Assembly (NCBI GenBank): GCA_025642065.1
Contig: JAODUP010001186.1
Coordinates: 30,001 to 94,000 of the forward strand
Length of the DNA stretch: 64,000 nt
From: Paralvinella palmiformis
Taxonomy: Eukaryota > Annelida > Polychaeta > Terebellida > Alvinellidae
Reading direction: 5' to 3'
A program made the translations under genes and the position numbers. How positions within the stretch are numbered: the stretch's first letter is position 1; every line of letters starts with the position of its first letter. This document shows, in pieces, positions 46,529-59,299 of this stretch. Under the pieces are notes generated by a model that saw nothing but the letters and a program-made list of their open reading frames with translations, searched no databases and was not told where the DNA came from.

Positions 46529-47369
46529 GGTATCCGGACATAATCCCACAGTACAAAATACCACAGGACATAATCCCACACAGTGAAAAGAGGGACAAAA
46601 TCCCACACAATAAAATTTAAACACTTTGTTTTTTATTTGCACAATAAAATTAAATGACTATTTTTCTTTATGTATTACGAGATAAGTATGCAGTAGATAA
46701 GGAAAATATAATGAACAAATTACTGAAATGACACGAATTAATAAATACAGTGAAATAATGCCTGGAAATATTTACAAATATATTGAAATGAAAAATGTCA
46801 CTATTCTTATTCAGTGTCCATAGATAATCTTTCCATCGGATATTGCAGCCAACACCACGAAGACGCTCTGTAGCTGTCTTACGTCGTCGTGACTGGCGAT
46901 CCTGGCACAGGGTGAGTAGGCGTGCCTGTAGATTCTTCTGCTTTCGTCTGACACACTTCGTAGGTGGATTCCCAATCAAGTCCTCACTGATTTGAGTGCG
47001 AACGAAGCAGTCTTCCATCTGAATGGCTCCAATCAGCAGACAATTGTATTCAAGCTGATCTCTTGATCTGCCTCAGCAATGCTCAAGCAGATGATTGCAT
47101 CCAAGCTCTTAATTGCAGATAATTGCTTATAGGTTAGCTCAAGCAATCTTAGTTAATTGATGGCATTATGTTTTTCTGTAATTGGAACCCATTGAAATAT
47201 AAATTGCAAATGCAATCTGTATCAATGGGCTCTATTCACTGCAACAAATTATTGTCATAAAATGTAGTTCTCTTATTAATACGTAATTACATTTTTGAGT
47301 GTGGGATTTTGTCCTTCTTTTCACTTTGTGGGATTATGTCCTGTGGTATTTTTTCATCCAACAAGGCAA
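46529..47369. mobile_element. Non-autonomous Mutator-like (MULE) element candidate
   Basis: Facing terminal repeats: CCACAGGACATAATCCCACA followed by CAGTGAAAAGAGGGACAAAA on the left, and the reverse pattern GATTTTGTCCTTCTTTTCAC...GGATTATGTCCTGTGG on the right (47305-47352). The element is flanked by CTGGCAATG at 46520-46528 and 47370-47378, and 9-bp duplications are typical of MULEs. The minus-strand frame 46790-47018 (RRKQKNLQARLLTLC, ATERLRGVGCNIRW) resembles the C-terminal tail of FLYWCH-type MULE transposases. Both flanks may derive from family-A SINE sequence, so the 9-bp match could be coincidental. Confidence 0.5.
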
Positions 47370-47875
47370 CTGGCAATGTTGTCTCCACCGAATATACCAT
47401 TTATTGTAAATTCTAAATTTATTTAGAAAATAGTTCCCGTGGTAAAGCTGTAAGTTACAGACCATGTGTGTCTCCTTCATTTGAAGTTGCCAGCCACGTA
47501 AACTAACTGTCATTTCGGACATGTATATACATTTATACGGTGCCGTACTATCCCAGTGTGCGACATTAATGCTCGACCGCTCGACGGGGACCAGTGTTTC
47601 AAGGCCCGGTCTAGTATCGGTATCATAGTACTCGACGAGTACAGAGCTACAGGCTAATACTAACAGCTTCCCATCAAATAACCAAGCTCACGGTTTGTTT
47701 ATTAACTTGTGATATATCAAATAACAAACACACAGAAACTTCATTTGCGATATCCCGTCAAATCTTGGACACATGCCTTCCGGCTATGAATCAAATTAGC
47801 GCAACATGGCAACGTCACAATAAGCGTTCACAGCTTCCCAACTGACCAGTGTAATGGGTGTTCTGGAATTTACCT

Positions 47876-48737
47876 GAATACTGTAGATCCGTTTAATTTG
47901 GCGAATATGAAATAATGGCGGAACTGGCGAGTGACAATATCGCTATTTTTTCCTGTCGCCAAAATATTATGTTGTACAGAACTTCATATGATACTCTGAA
48001 AACACCACTTTGATAACACACTGAACACGTGTAATATTCTCATTCATTCAACAATCAGTTCACATTCCAATTTATAATAAAACAATAACTCGGTTAAACC
48101 TCATTCGTCCCTGACATTGTTCCCACCAGAATCACCCATAATAGCCATCACTATAGTCCTGTTTTTTCCCCAGCCATGTTTAAGAACATCAGTTCGTCGA
48201 GTAGCAAAATCAAATGCACGAAACAACCTGTCTGCCTTTGCAATCGGATGTAAAGCGTCACTGACTTGATCACTATACAAGGGATTGATTTTGCGTGCGA
48301 GATTTGTTATAATGTTTTATTCGTTTGCTGAGAATAGAAAAATCAATATGAAAACATTATATTTTACGCTTCCTTATATACAGTTTGATGTAACCTTCTC
48401 ATCGTGTTAATTGTAATTTGTCTTTAGCTTGCATATCAGTTACATTTGTTGTCATTCAATCATGGCAATGGTTTGTCAATTACTAGTTCAGATCTACTTA
48501 GAATGGAATTACTCGTTACACAAAGGCCAATGATCTAGTCTGCTTCAGATTTGCTTATGGCTGGGGAATAACGGTGTGCTTTGAAATATGGTTTTCCTCG
48601 ATATTGCCTAGAAAAGAAAGTAAAAATCAATTTTCCTGACACACCAAAATTCTGCAGCTTTTGCAGTCACCAATATTTTCAAAACGACAAAATCGCCAAA
48701 TTTTGCTGTCGCTAAATTAAGCTGATCTCCAGTATGC
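47876..48737. mobile_element. DNA-transposon-like element with 29-bp imperfect TIRs
   Basis: 47876-47904 (GAATACTGTAGATCCG...) and the reverse complement of 48709-48737 (GCATACTGGAGATCAG...) match at 24 of 29 positions. Subterminal sequence also repeats a GGCGA-N-TGxCxATATCGC-like theme on both sides. No transposase recognised inside. Confidence 0.55.
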
Positions 48738-49214
48738 AGATTAGCCTTTAAAACGAAGACGAATGTATTATGCCTACACACTAGATGTCTAAAATCCGTT
48801 AGCGGGAATTTTAGCGTTTTTTCTATTTAATTACTGTCGGGTTTTCCGGCTATACGTCTTTGTTTAAAATGTTGCAATTTGTAAAAGGAGAAGGAGCCAA
48901 CTATACAGCAATTTAAATAATACATAAATTGGTTGTGTGGGTAGAAATGTCGCAATAAGTTTGGTATTTCATGGATCAGTTTGAGCTGGCAGCCATCTGG
49001 ATAATTAATTATGCGATAGTATATACACGCATGCTCAGTGAATGCAAACGGAGAGTGATGACGTCACAAACAACTTATGGATGACAGTATTTCACTGGGC
49101 AAAGGTACATCAGAGTTTTACATTTTAAATCAATGTATTTCACACAAAGAAAATAATATGTTGAAACTATCCAGCACATCACGGGCAAGTTGAGCTGGGC
49201 TAATTTAGTGTATA

Positions 49215-50700
49215 TACGGTGGCCGTTTCTTTCCCAGGAGACTCTTAATAAGCATGTTACCTCTCAAGAAGCCTTGGCGTGGCACCAGATTGACGGCAAC
49301 TATGAAGGCAGACATTACTTGGTGGTTGGACTACATTGATATCTTTAATAGTAGAGTGCCGTTGGTGGATAATCGTCCAACAACCCCTTTGTTTATTGAC
49401 ACCTGCCCATTACGAAGGCAGATGCATCTACACCTCTTAGGATTCCGAGTGGCCAGAGGCAAAGTGTCATCACATTAATTACAAAAAGGTGATGGCGCTG
49501 GAACCAGCAATAGCACATTTTGCGCCCCTATTCCGAAACAATATTGTTTACTGATAATCAAGCGGCGATGCATATAATTAATAAGGGTAGATGAAAAGAT
49601 AAGGTGACAATGCAGTCTTTAGGCCGGGTGTTTTGGTATACGGCCATATTCAACTTCCGGGTACAAGACATATATATGCCGGGTGAAGCCAACGTTCTAG
49701 CTGACGCAGTTAGCCGCTCTCACGAACCTTCTATGGTGTCGTTGATCACCAACGATCTAATACTTTGTTTGTAATTTGCAGGAACCAAAAGAAGTCTGGA
49801 AGAACGCTTGGTTCAACGAGTGGCCTATTACAAGACATAATGTTACGCCAACCGAACGAACAAAACGTATACTACACACCGCAAGTCCTATTTGAAATTT
49901 CGCTCTTCACTATCTTATAATCCTGTCCCCGCTACCTCTGAAACTATCTGCCGTTACACTGCATTCCTCGCAGATACCGATAAATATTCATCAATAAAAC
50001 AATATCTGAACATTATAAGAATCATACATCGGGAGTGGAACCTGCCAAACCGATTAGCGGACGATTGCGTGCTGCGGAGCGTTCGAAGAGCCATTGGCGA
50101 CCATTGTTTCCAGAAATTGCCCATAACTCCCGATGTCATGCTACAAATCCTTAGTCATCTGTATATGTCATCCACCTTTGATGTTAATGTGTGGGCCATT
50201 TGTCTGGTGCTGTTCCACGCCTTATTAAGGAAGTCTAGTGTGCTACCAACCCGTACAACTCTGGATCAAGATACAAAAATGCTCATAAGAGCTGATGTTA
50301 CTTTCACCGCAATGGGTATGTGCTTATTAATTAAATACACAACAACCATTCAGTTTCGTGAGCGTTCCCTCACAATACCCATACCGAGATTACATAATAA
50401 CGTGCTCTGCCCTGTTCAAGCAGTTTTCAAGGGCTTCAATATGGTTCCAGATATACCAGGTACAGCTCCAGCATTCTGCATAGTCAAAGCGACATCATTC
50501 TCCCCGATCACCGGACAACAGTTTGACGCCAGGCCAAAGCCTGTCTACTCTTAACGGGTCGGGATCCACTGCGTTTCAGCGCCCACAGTTTTCGACGGGC
50601 GGGCGCCACGTGTATGTATCGAGCAGGACTCCCCGCTGAAACAGTTCGAGCTGTTGGCGATTGGCGATCCTCCTGTTATTTAAAGTATTTGACAATAGAT
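49215..50700 (+). pseudogene. DIRS-like retroelement remnant: RNase H plus tyrosine recombinase
   Basis: The end of the RT and RNase H region: GRFFPRRLLISMLPLKKPWR, MKADITWWLDYI, then after frameshifts INYKKVMALEPAIAHF, FTDNQAAMHIINKG and IYMPGEANVLADAVSR. A tyrosine recombinase follows at 49892-50554 (SSIKQYLNIIRIIHREWNLP, LPITPDVMLQILSHL, LFHALLRKSSV). One frame shift later come its catalytic boxes, RFSAHSFRRAGATCMYRAGL (50575-50640) and AVGDWRSSCYLKYL with the probable nucleophile Tyr. The RNase H/YR order is diagnostic of DIRS/Ngaro-type elements. The RT core is missing and the frames are broken. Confidence 0.85.
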
Positions 50701-50813
50701 AACAGTACAATATATGATGCTATTGTAACAATGCAGAAGCATTTTCCTAAACGACTCGGTCTCCTACACCCACTACTCCTCCCCTGAGTTAGACTTTTGG
50801 ACAAATATAATTG

Positions 50814-50815
<2 letters not shown>

Positions 50816-50866
<51 letters not shown>
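50816..50866. repeat. (TA)n microsatellite
   Basis: Uninterrupted TA run. Confidence 0.95.
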
Positions 50867-50867
<1 letters not shown>

Positions 50868-50988
50868 TTGTTTATGTAATATAGTTATATAGATTACTTT
50901 ATTATGACGTCAATCATTCAGCGATTCATGTTATACATATATCAGCAAGATATATGTACGCGCGCATGGTAATATTATTGTTAGTAAC

Positions 50989-51351
50989 TTTTATGTACGT
51001 GCCAATCCTATTATTATTATTGGTGACCTTTTATGTACGTGCCAATCCTATTATTATTATTGGTGACCTTTTATGTACGTGCCAATCCTATTATTATTAT
51101 TGGTGACCTTTTATGTACGTGCCAATGCTATTATTATTATTGGTAACCTTTTATGTACGTGCCAATGCTATTATTATTATTGGTGACCTTTTATGTACGT
51201 GCCAATGCTATTATTATTATCATTGGTGACCTTTTATGTACGTGCCAATGCTATTATTATTATTGGTGACCTTTTATGTACGTGCCAATGCTATTATTAT
51301 TATTGGTAACCTTTTATGTACGTGCCAATGCTATTATTAGCATTAAGCAAC
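50989..51351. repeat. 40-bp minisatellite, nine copies
   Basis: Units begin TTTTATGTACGTGCCAAT at 50989, 51029, 51069, 51109, 51149, 51189, 51232, 51272 and 51312. The unit holds a (TAT)4-like stretch and TTGGTGACC. Copies alternate AATCC/AATGC and GTGACC/GTAACC; one copy is 3 bp longer. Confidence 0.97.
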
Positions 51352-53073
51352 TTTTATATGCTATTATTCCTATTGGAGCTTGTAGTTAGCTACATATCAA
51401 TAAAGTTGGATGGTGTTGGTTTAAAATGGAAATTCAGTTATGAATTGGGTTTTGAATCAAGCCATCCAGATGGCTAGCCAATAACGGTCATCACTCCCTG
51501 ACCTTAGGTGCCACTAAGGTTTAACCGTTATGGATGCTTCTGTTTTACATATGTTTAATTGATTGTTGGCGGAAGCTGGACCTCGTTATTTTATTGAAAG
51601 ATCTACTCTAGAAAAAAATGTTAATGATATTGATCCGGAGGTAACACTTCAATTTCTGCAGGATAAATATATTCTAAACCACACAAATTTCGATCCTTTA
51701 TTAAGCAAACATCATTTCAAGCAAATACAAAATTGACTATAAATTTAATAATGCTAGATAATCTAATAACTCATCGGGTAAGTTGCTGTTTGACGCGCAA
51801 TTCTAATAGAAACGGATCCTTTTCACCATGACCCTAAATGATCAACATTACAGCGGCGCATACCTTGAAGGAATACTGAAGAATGGCCCCAAGGAGCTGC
51901 TACTGAACAGTTACGCCTGGCCTACTGGACAGCAAAATCTTAATGTAGTATGGGAAATACGGACCAAATGAAGATACACTATAACAATATGAATATTTAC
52001 ATGCATTAAAAGATTGTTTTTATCATCACATAATAATTACCTATGCTATTAAAATATCAATGTATAGTAATCATTTCGATTGTTTGTTCTGGTCAGGGAT
52101 ATGCTTGATAACCACGAAGTCTTTAATTTGCCCAGTTTTTAATAATATTATAATAATGGCCGAAATGGCAGATTTTTCACATGGCTGTCAACCTCAAATG
52201 AGGGAGACGCATAAGGTCTGTAATTTATAGCTTCCCCACGGAGACTAATTTTAAATAAATTTAGAATATATAGCATATTCGGTGGAGAAAACCTTGCCAC
52301 TTGTCTGGCTTTATGAAGAACTCAAAGCGGAAATGACGGCTGACATATTTGTCGTGTGATATAAATACAACCCTATATTTGTATATTAGGAGCCAACCTC
52401 TGTTGGTTTATTGTCTTCGCGCGTATTAAATGTTAAACACAAAAAGTACATTTTGTGGGGTAAAATAATTATCTCTTCCCCAATCATTGAAATCAAATCA
52501 TGTTTTGTTTTGTTTGTTATTTCAGTCGGTTTTATGAGAATAAATTCCAACATTAATTAAAGTGTTAATTTGTAAAATCATACCATATATGAAATAATTG
52601 AAGTCTAGCCTTTGATTATAATAACGTGTATGTTATTTTCAAAAGTAATATGTGCTTGACTAATATACAAATGTTGAATGCCATAGTACAAACTGGACAT
52701 AACTGGACCTAGGAAAGATAATTCTATTCCCACAAACAACTAAGGTGAATTATATATACAACTAAAGTTGTTATATAAAACACACCAACCATGCGAGCCG
52801 AGTCCAATGCCACCGCTCGAGATGCGATGCAGTGTTTCTATTCCTGAGTCAGGAGTACATGCTTTAAGAGCGTACTGTGTCTGCTACAGTCATTTAAATG
52901 CTGGATAACCAGGCCAAACACTTAAACGGCGTGCCTCCAAAGACGCAAATAGTGCACGGAATATACAGCTCTATATCAACTTTTCTTAGAACGCAGAGAC
53001 CAGTAAATATAGTCTCCACGCACAGAAAACGGAACATCTCAACCGCAGCATAATATGCTTTGTGATACTTGCT
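51352..53073. other. Non-genic stretch
   Basis: No coding or splice-bounded exon recognised. A GGTGGAGAAAACCTTGCCAC block at about 52281 is weakly similar to 36240-36265, the LINE 3'UTR region. Confidence 0.35.
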
Positions 53074-53074
53074 G

Positions 53075-53103
<29 letters not shown>
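53074..53103. repeat. (GT)n microsatellite
   Basis: Uninterrupted GT run. Confidence 0.95.
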
Positions 53104-53106
<3 letters not shown>

Positions 53107-53825
53107 CTGTATTATTGATGGAAAAGTAGAGTTTTTGTTCCAGATGAACCTTTATCCAGTACATAAGACTACGCGTACATACATTTTCTCACTTGTATAA
53201 AATCATCGTTTATTCAGCCATTGCATAAATTATACCACATATTTTATTTAATAACAAGAGTAATATTATTATCATCTAGAGTAGAACAATATTTCTGTCA
53301 TAAGGTGGTTTGGTCTAATAAAATATGTACATTCATGTGGTCAGATTGACGGAAATATGATCTAGTAGACAAATGTTTCATTTAAATATAAAAATTCCTG
53401 TACTACTGTGGTAGACAATTCCCTTGGAACAAGTAGTTTATGGGTGTTTGAATAATAACAATACTATTATCTTTAATCATGCAGCTTGGTAATTATATGA
53501 CTACTATAACTACTAATTTGCAAACTGACAAAGAAATTATCACAAATTAAAACAAACATGCACGATTTAATGGTGGACCTAGCAATATTAACCTTAACTC
53601 TATATAATGGTACATCTGTATTAATCAATTGTTTAAATGACGTCCAGTGATTTATTTATTTAACACCGTACCTTGTCAAAACCAGCAAATCACACAGAGA
53701 CAATTATTGGTGTTATTTAAACTCGAATAGATGCCAAATGAAGGACTACGTAATCTAACCAGATGTTCTGATATTAACACTTATATCAGCTTTATAGTTA
53801 TAGTTTCATGTAGTATTTTGCTATT

Positions 53826-53828
<3 letters not shown>

Positions 53829-53920
<92 letters not shown>
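53829..53920. repeat. (CA)46 microsatellite
   Basis: 92 bp of perfect CA repeat. Confidence 0.97.
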
Positions 53921-53924
<4 letters not shown>

Positions 53925-53969
53925 CAACAACACAACAACAACACACTTACTGAATCTACATATTGTAAT

Positions 53970-56900
53970 AATAATAATAATAATAATGTATATTTAATAA
54001 AGCGCCCTTACTAGCAGGAGCCATTCAAAGGCGCTGTACAAATAATATGTAATTTAATAATACCCCAAATAATGTCTGTAAAAACCCTGTAATGATTTAA
54101 AAGATAATAATTATTTATCTGTGAAAGCGACCTTAAATAGGTGTGTTTTTAGAAGAGACTTAAAATTTCCAAAAGACGACGAATTTCTAATATTTGCCGG
54201 CAACTTATTCCACAAATTGGGGGCTGCAACACTAAACGCACAATCACCATATGACTTGAGCCGAGACACTGGCACCTGCAATAGTATCTGACTGGATGAC
54301 CTGAGTTTTCGGGGTGACTTTCTAATGGAAACCAGTTCACACAGGTATTCTGGTGCCATATCATTAATAGATTTATAAGTTATTAACAGAATCTTAAAAT
54401 GGATACTTGTCTAACAGGTAGCCAATGTAGTTTTTGAAGAATTGGGGTAATATGATCATATTTTCTAGTATTTGTTACAATGCGAGCTGCACTATTCTGA
54501 ATTCACTGAAGGCGATTAATGTTATAATCAGATATGCCATATAACAGGGGGTTACAATAGTCTATACGAGATGTAACAAAGGCATGAACTACAGTTAAAG
54601 TGATTCTTGTGTCAAGAATGCTTTAAACAGTGGATGTTCTTAAGATGGTAGTAGGCAGCTCGGCATACTGATGTGACATGTTCATGCATGTTAATACATT
54701 GGTCAAAAATAACCCCTAGATTTTTTACTGACCCATTAGGGGTAATCGAAGATGTACCCATCTATAATGCTGGTGTCTCTTTAGGGATTTAACACAATGT
54801 GGTGATGCCAAATATAAAATATTTGTTTATTATCATTTAGTTTTAGAGATTTTGAGTCATCCATAGCCGGATATCGGCAATACAATGTTCCAAATTCTTC
54901 AAGGAAGGGGAGAAATTTAACTCATTGTCAGGATCTAGTGATATATACAGCTGTGTGTCATCAGCATACAAGTGATATTTAATCCCATATCGCTGCGCAA
55001 TGATCCCAAGAGGACAGGTATACATTGTGAAAAGAGGACCAAGAACTGAACCCTGTGGTACACCAGATAACAAAAACTGAATATCAGATAAAATACCATG
55101 AACAGACACTCTCTGGGAGCGTTGTTCCAGATAGGATCTAAACCATTCAAGTACTCAACCTGACAGACCAAATGTCTTTTAACCTAGGAGAAAAGTACAT
55201 TATGATTAACTGTATCAAATGCAGCAGACAGGTCGAAGAACAGTATTACTGGCTTACCTTGATCCATTGACATCATGCTCTACCTGACAGACAGGCTGTT
55301 TCAGTGCTGTGACCACTTTTTATAGGCAGACTGTAGTGATTCATTAAGGTTATTATTGATTAAATATTTGTTTAAATGGAAAGCAACTGCCTTTTCTATA
55401 ACTTTAGATAAAAATGTAAGATTTGAAACAGGTCTGTAATTGTTTAGAATATTACAGTCCATAGTGTGGTTTTTATTAATGGTTTTACAAGGGCAGCTTT
55501 CATGGATCTTGGGAAAACACCCAGAGATAATGATTTATTAACTATATTTGTAATTGGGTTTATCAGAACATCCAGACAATCTTTCACAAGCCATGTGATC
55601 ATGTAACATATAGAAAGCATTAGATGACTTTTTCAGCAACTGTCTGATATCAGTCTCTGTAAAAGGCTCAAATGTATCCATCATGGATATGCAGGACTCT
55701 TCTACCAATGGCTTACCCTGTGATAAGGTGCTGGACTGGAACACACTATGTATATTTAATATTTTTTGACAGAAGAAGTTATTAAAACAATGGGCCATAT
55801 CTTTATCTGAGTTGATATTATTTGGGAGGACAGTTTGACTTTTATGTAATACTTTATTCACAACACTGAAAACAGTCCTTTGATTTCCCTTGGATGCTTT
55901 GATCTTTCTATTATAGTATTCAGATTTAGCAGAGGCAAGGGTATTTTTAACAAGAATTTTACTGACCTTGAACATTTCAAAATGAACACACAAACTGGTC
56001 CTGATCCACAGCCGCTCACAATACCTTCTGTGTCTCTTTGCAGCCTGTATGTTCTTATTATACCATGGAAGCATTGGTCTGCTTGGCATTTCCTTTGTCC
56101 TTAAAGGTGCATGTTGATCTACAAGGTCTCTCAATGTATTATCATAGAGATCCACCAGATGATCCACATCATCCGGTAGATCCAATACCAGAGAAGAGAC
56201 TCGCAGATCAGCAAGAAAAGCCTCCTTGTCAATTGACTTGTATCTTCAATTATGAAATATCTTTAGCTGAAACAGATTGTTTCTGTAAAGGTAATATTAT
56301 GTTACAAAGGAAATGATCAGACAGCATGGAAGACACAGACACACCTTTAATCAAATTGTCGTCATCACGGGAGATGACAAGATCTAAGATGTGACTATGT
56401 CTGTGTGTTCTTTCTTGGACATGCTGCCTGAGATTGGCAGATCTAAGAATGTCAGCCAGTTGTTTGGTATCTGCATTCCTCTGGCAATCCCAATGTATAT
56501 TGAAATCACCTAAGATCAACAGATGACCACTGTTGGTAGCAAGAGAGTCAACAAATTCCGAAAATTCATTGAAGAAAATCTGTTGCTTTCAGGCCATTTT
56601 TCTTAGTGAGGTAATCGGTAGATAATAGCTACCCCGAACACTTATCCCCAGATATAAAAAATATCAGTTGGTAATTTTCAAAAGACTTAGCCTGAAAACG
56701 CAAATGGATTTCACACTTCAAAGAATCACGGAGAAGAATGCCGACTCCCCCACCTTTTTGTGAATCCGAGCTGCATGGTGGAATGAATATCCAGCTGGAG
56801 TCACATCACCAACAATTTTCTGGTCTGAAACATTACCAGTCAGCCAAGTCTCTGTTATGACAAAAGCATCAAGATCCATATCCTTAACAACATCAGATAT

Positions 56901-57240
56901 TTCATCAGATTTATTACAGATCGACTGACAGTTAATAAGACCAATACTTCCATTTTGTACAGCTGTGCCATTATATGGTGTTATTGGCACAGTGATCAAA
57001 TTACTGGCATCAGACCCAATCTGCTTTGGATGTTTTCCACTACGTGGGCGCATCGCTAAACAAATGGTATTATCACCATAGGGTCGTAATGCAAGCAACT
57101 GATCTCTACTATAATTCATTATAATTATAGAAATAAAATAAGTGAAAAATTTAAATAAAAAAAATATTAAAAAAATGTACACACATAAACGCGAGCACAT
57201 ATAAACGCTAGCAAACACATGCACATACAACAGTTGTGTT
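53970..57240 (-). mobile_element. Near-full-length, inactivated L2/CR1-type LINE
   Basis: Minus strand, 5' to 3'. Endonuclease start at 56940-56720 (GSIGLINCQSICNK, AFVITETWLTG, TPAGYSFHHAAR); endonuclease C-terminus at 56519-56250 (MILGDFNIHWDCQ, HILDLVIS, SDHFLCNIIL); linker at 56185-55560 (APLRTKEMPSRPMLPWYN, AKSEYYNRKI). Then the RT, with [16 protein letters not shown] and YHLYADDTQLYISL at 55060-54930, and the C-terminus at 54359-54111 (APEYLCELVSI, SFGNFKSLLKTHLFKVAF). The 3'UTR has the GCGCC...AAGGCGCTGTACAA stem at 54001-54040 and an (ATT)n tail at 53970-53990. Several frameshifts and stops are present. Confidence 0.92.
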
Positions 57241-57636
57241 CAAACCTCAAAGTGAAGAAAACTAGCAGGGATTAATTTTCACTGCGGTCAAGTATATTAG
57301 TTATTTGGATGTCGTCTGTCTATCAGCAAATTTTGCCATAACATTCGCAGAATATGAAATTGTCATTATACGCCAGAGGAGATTACTCTTCTGTGTGCGC
57401 TGAGAAAGACTAAGTCAGTCTGCGATATTATCTTTATGAATCCAAATGCCGAATGTGCCTTTCCTCCGAGTATAAATTAGAATATGGGTCAACAGAAAAC
57501 GCACTTTATTACTATTTATTTTCTTTGGTGATAACATTTGTCCGACTTCCAATATGTCCCGGGGTAAAAGTATCACGACAGATGTAAGCGATCTAGTCGT
57601 TAAAGTTATTTCACTATTTCTCCACTATTTATCGAC

Positions 57637-57642
57637 TTTATT
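57637..57642 (-). terminator. Likely polyadenylation signal of the kringle channel gene
   Basis: AATAAA on the minus strand, about 62 nt after the stop codon. Confidence 0.4.
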
Positions 57643-57703
57643 ATAAATATAATTATCACAAAATGCGCTCTTCATCGTAAGGAGATATGTTTGTGCATAT
57701 TCC

Positions 57704-57825
57704 CTATTTAGTCTGTGTTAGTGTTCCGGCCCTCTTACTGATGTTGTAGATGATCAGATCTAACACTTCGCCAATAGTAAGTACACTGGCACCGAGAAGG
57801 AGACCCATTAATCCGCCAACGTCAC
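57704..57825 (-). CDS. Channel last exon: pore and TM2
   Basis: After acceptor TTGTTTACAG, encodes DVGGLMGLLLGASVLTIGEV and LDLIIYNISKRAGTLTQTK, then TAG at 57704-57706. The cytosolic tail is very short (about 10 residues) compared with ENaC subunits. Confidence 0.92.
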
Positions 57826-59225
57826 CTGTAAACAAAAATCAGTTCTACTGATAATAGATTATGGCGTTTCAGTATGCTAGGCTTTCATTGCACAAAACAT
57901 TTGACAGTTGATTTACGCAAAATAAGAATGATATTGGGCTATCTCTTAATATTATTATAAAGTAATCTTTCGGGTTAATTGTTCTGCAAAATGTGATTGG
58001 ATTATGATGCGTTAAACACACCCATGCGTGTGCTCACACGCATACACTGACATATACAAACGCACACACATTCCTATCTTATCATCGGATATTAATATTA
58101 GATGAATTCTTAATCAAGTATTCTAAGCAAATTATACCTTTTCACTATAAAATCTACCTGTATTATATGTACTATATGTCTAGCACATATTATCTAGATA
58201 TTCAGGCGCTCTGTAATTTATATATCTATGAGTGGCTAATATAATATTAAAATTAATAGACAGCTAATATAGATATTAAAAGATGCACATCAGTAACACA
58301 ATATTTCTCTTTTCTTAGGAAGAGTATAATGCTTAAACGTGTAAGGATCGAGTAATGGTGTTTATGAATCGCATATAGCCCCACGTGGACGTGAAATAAT
58401 TTTAATATTATATAAATATACTGATTGTCAGAGAGTTCATTTAGTTTTTTAATAATAGTTAAACAAGTCAAGTACTTTATCTCTCAAGCGAAATATATAT
58501 CTTAATGCAAAAAAAAACAATCCTATTATGATCACCATTACGAAATGCACTAGATAAGTGCCAACAAGCTAATGGCGACTTCAAATTAAATCTGGGCGAA
58601 GTGTTTCACCGAAAGGAAAGATGTTTCACTAATATTTGACAAAGCTCATACGTTTCTCGCTGCCGTGCAATATATTAGAGCATTCTAAGTTTGGTTTCAT
58701 TAGTAGTTCATCAGTCGATAGCACTTTCGTGAATCTGAAGAATCTAATGAGACTCTTAATGTGCTCTTAATGTTATCTTGCTTGTTTCTTTGGCAGAAAC
58801 TGATTTTAGAGAGCAATTAAAGGGACATATTACATGCAATAAGATCCGTTTACCGGTAATATATATGTGATGTATAATAATGATGGAAAGAAGACCTATT
58901 TATGTAGTTGATTAGCATAGTACAATGTTCTACGACAAATATAACTCCATGACTCTGTCTGGACTAATAGTAACTGAGGAAATACCATAATTTGTAAGTA
59001 ATATTGTGCTCACCCAAAACGACCATTGATTACCTTTGCATGCCATCATCTCATGTCGTGATGTACTGCTACTGCAGAGACTGGGGAATTTACTTGTATG
59101 AGAAAGACAAGTGCAGAAATAAACTGTAACTTACTCAACAAGCTAGAATAGTCGTATACTTTCGTTTCCAGTACTTTCCTGTAAGACATATCTTGATAAA
59201 ATACGTCCACACGAAGGAAGTTCTT

Positions 59226-59299
<74 letters not shown>

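Noticed and set aside
53731..53997. Open frame with poly-(His-Thr)
   Set aside because: Translation of the (CA)46 repeat.
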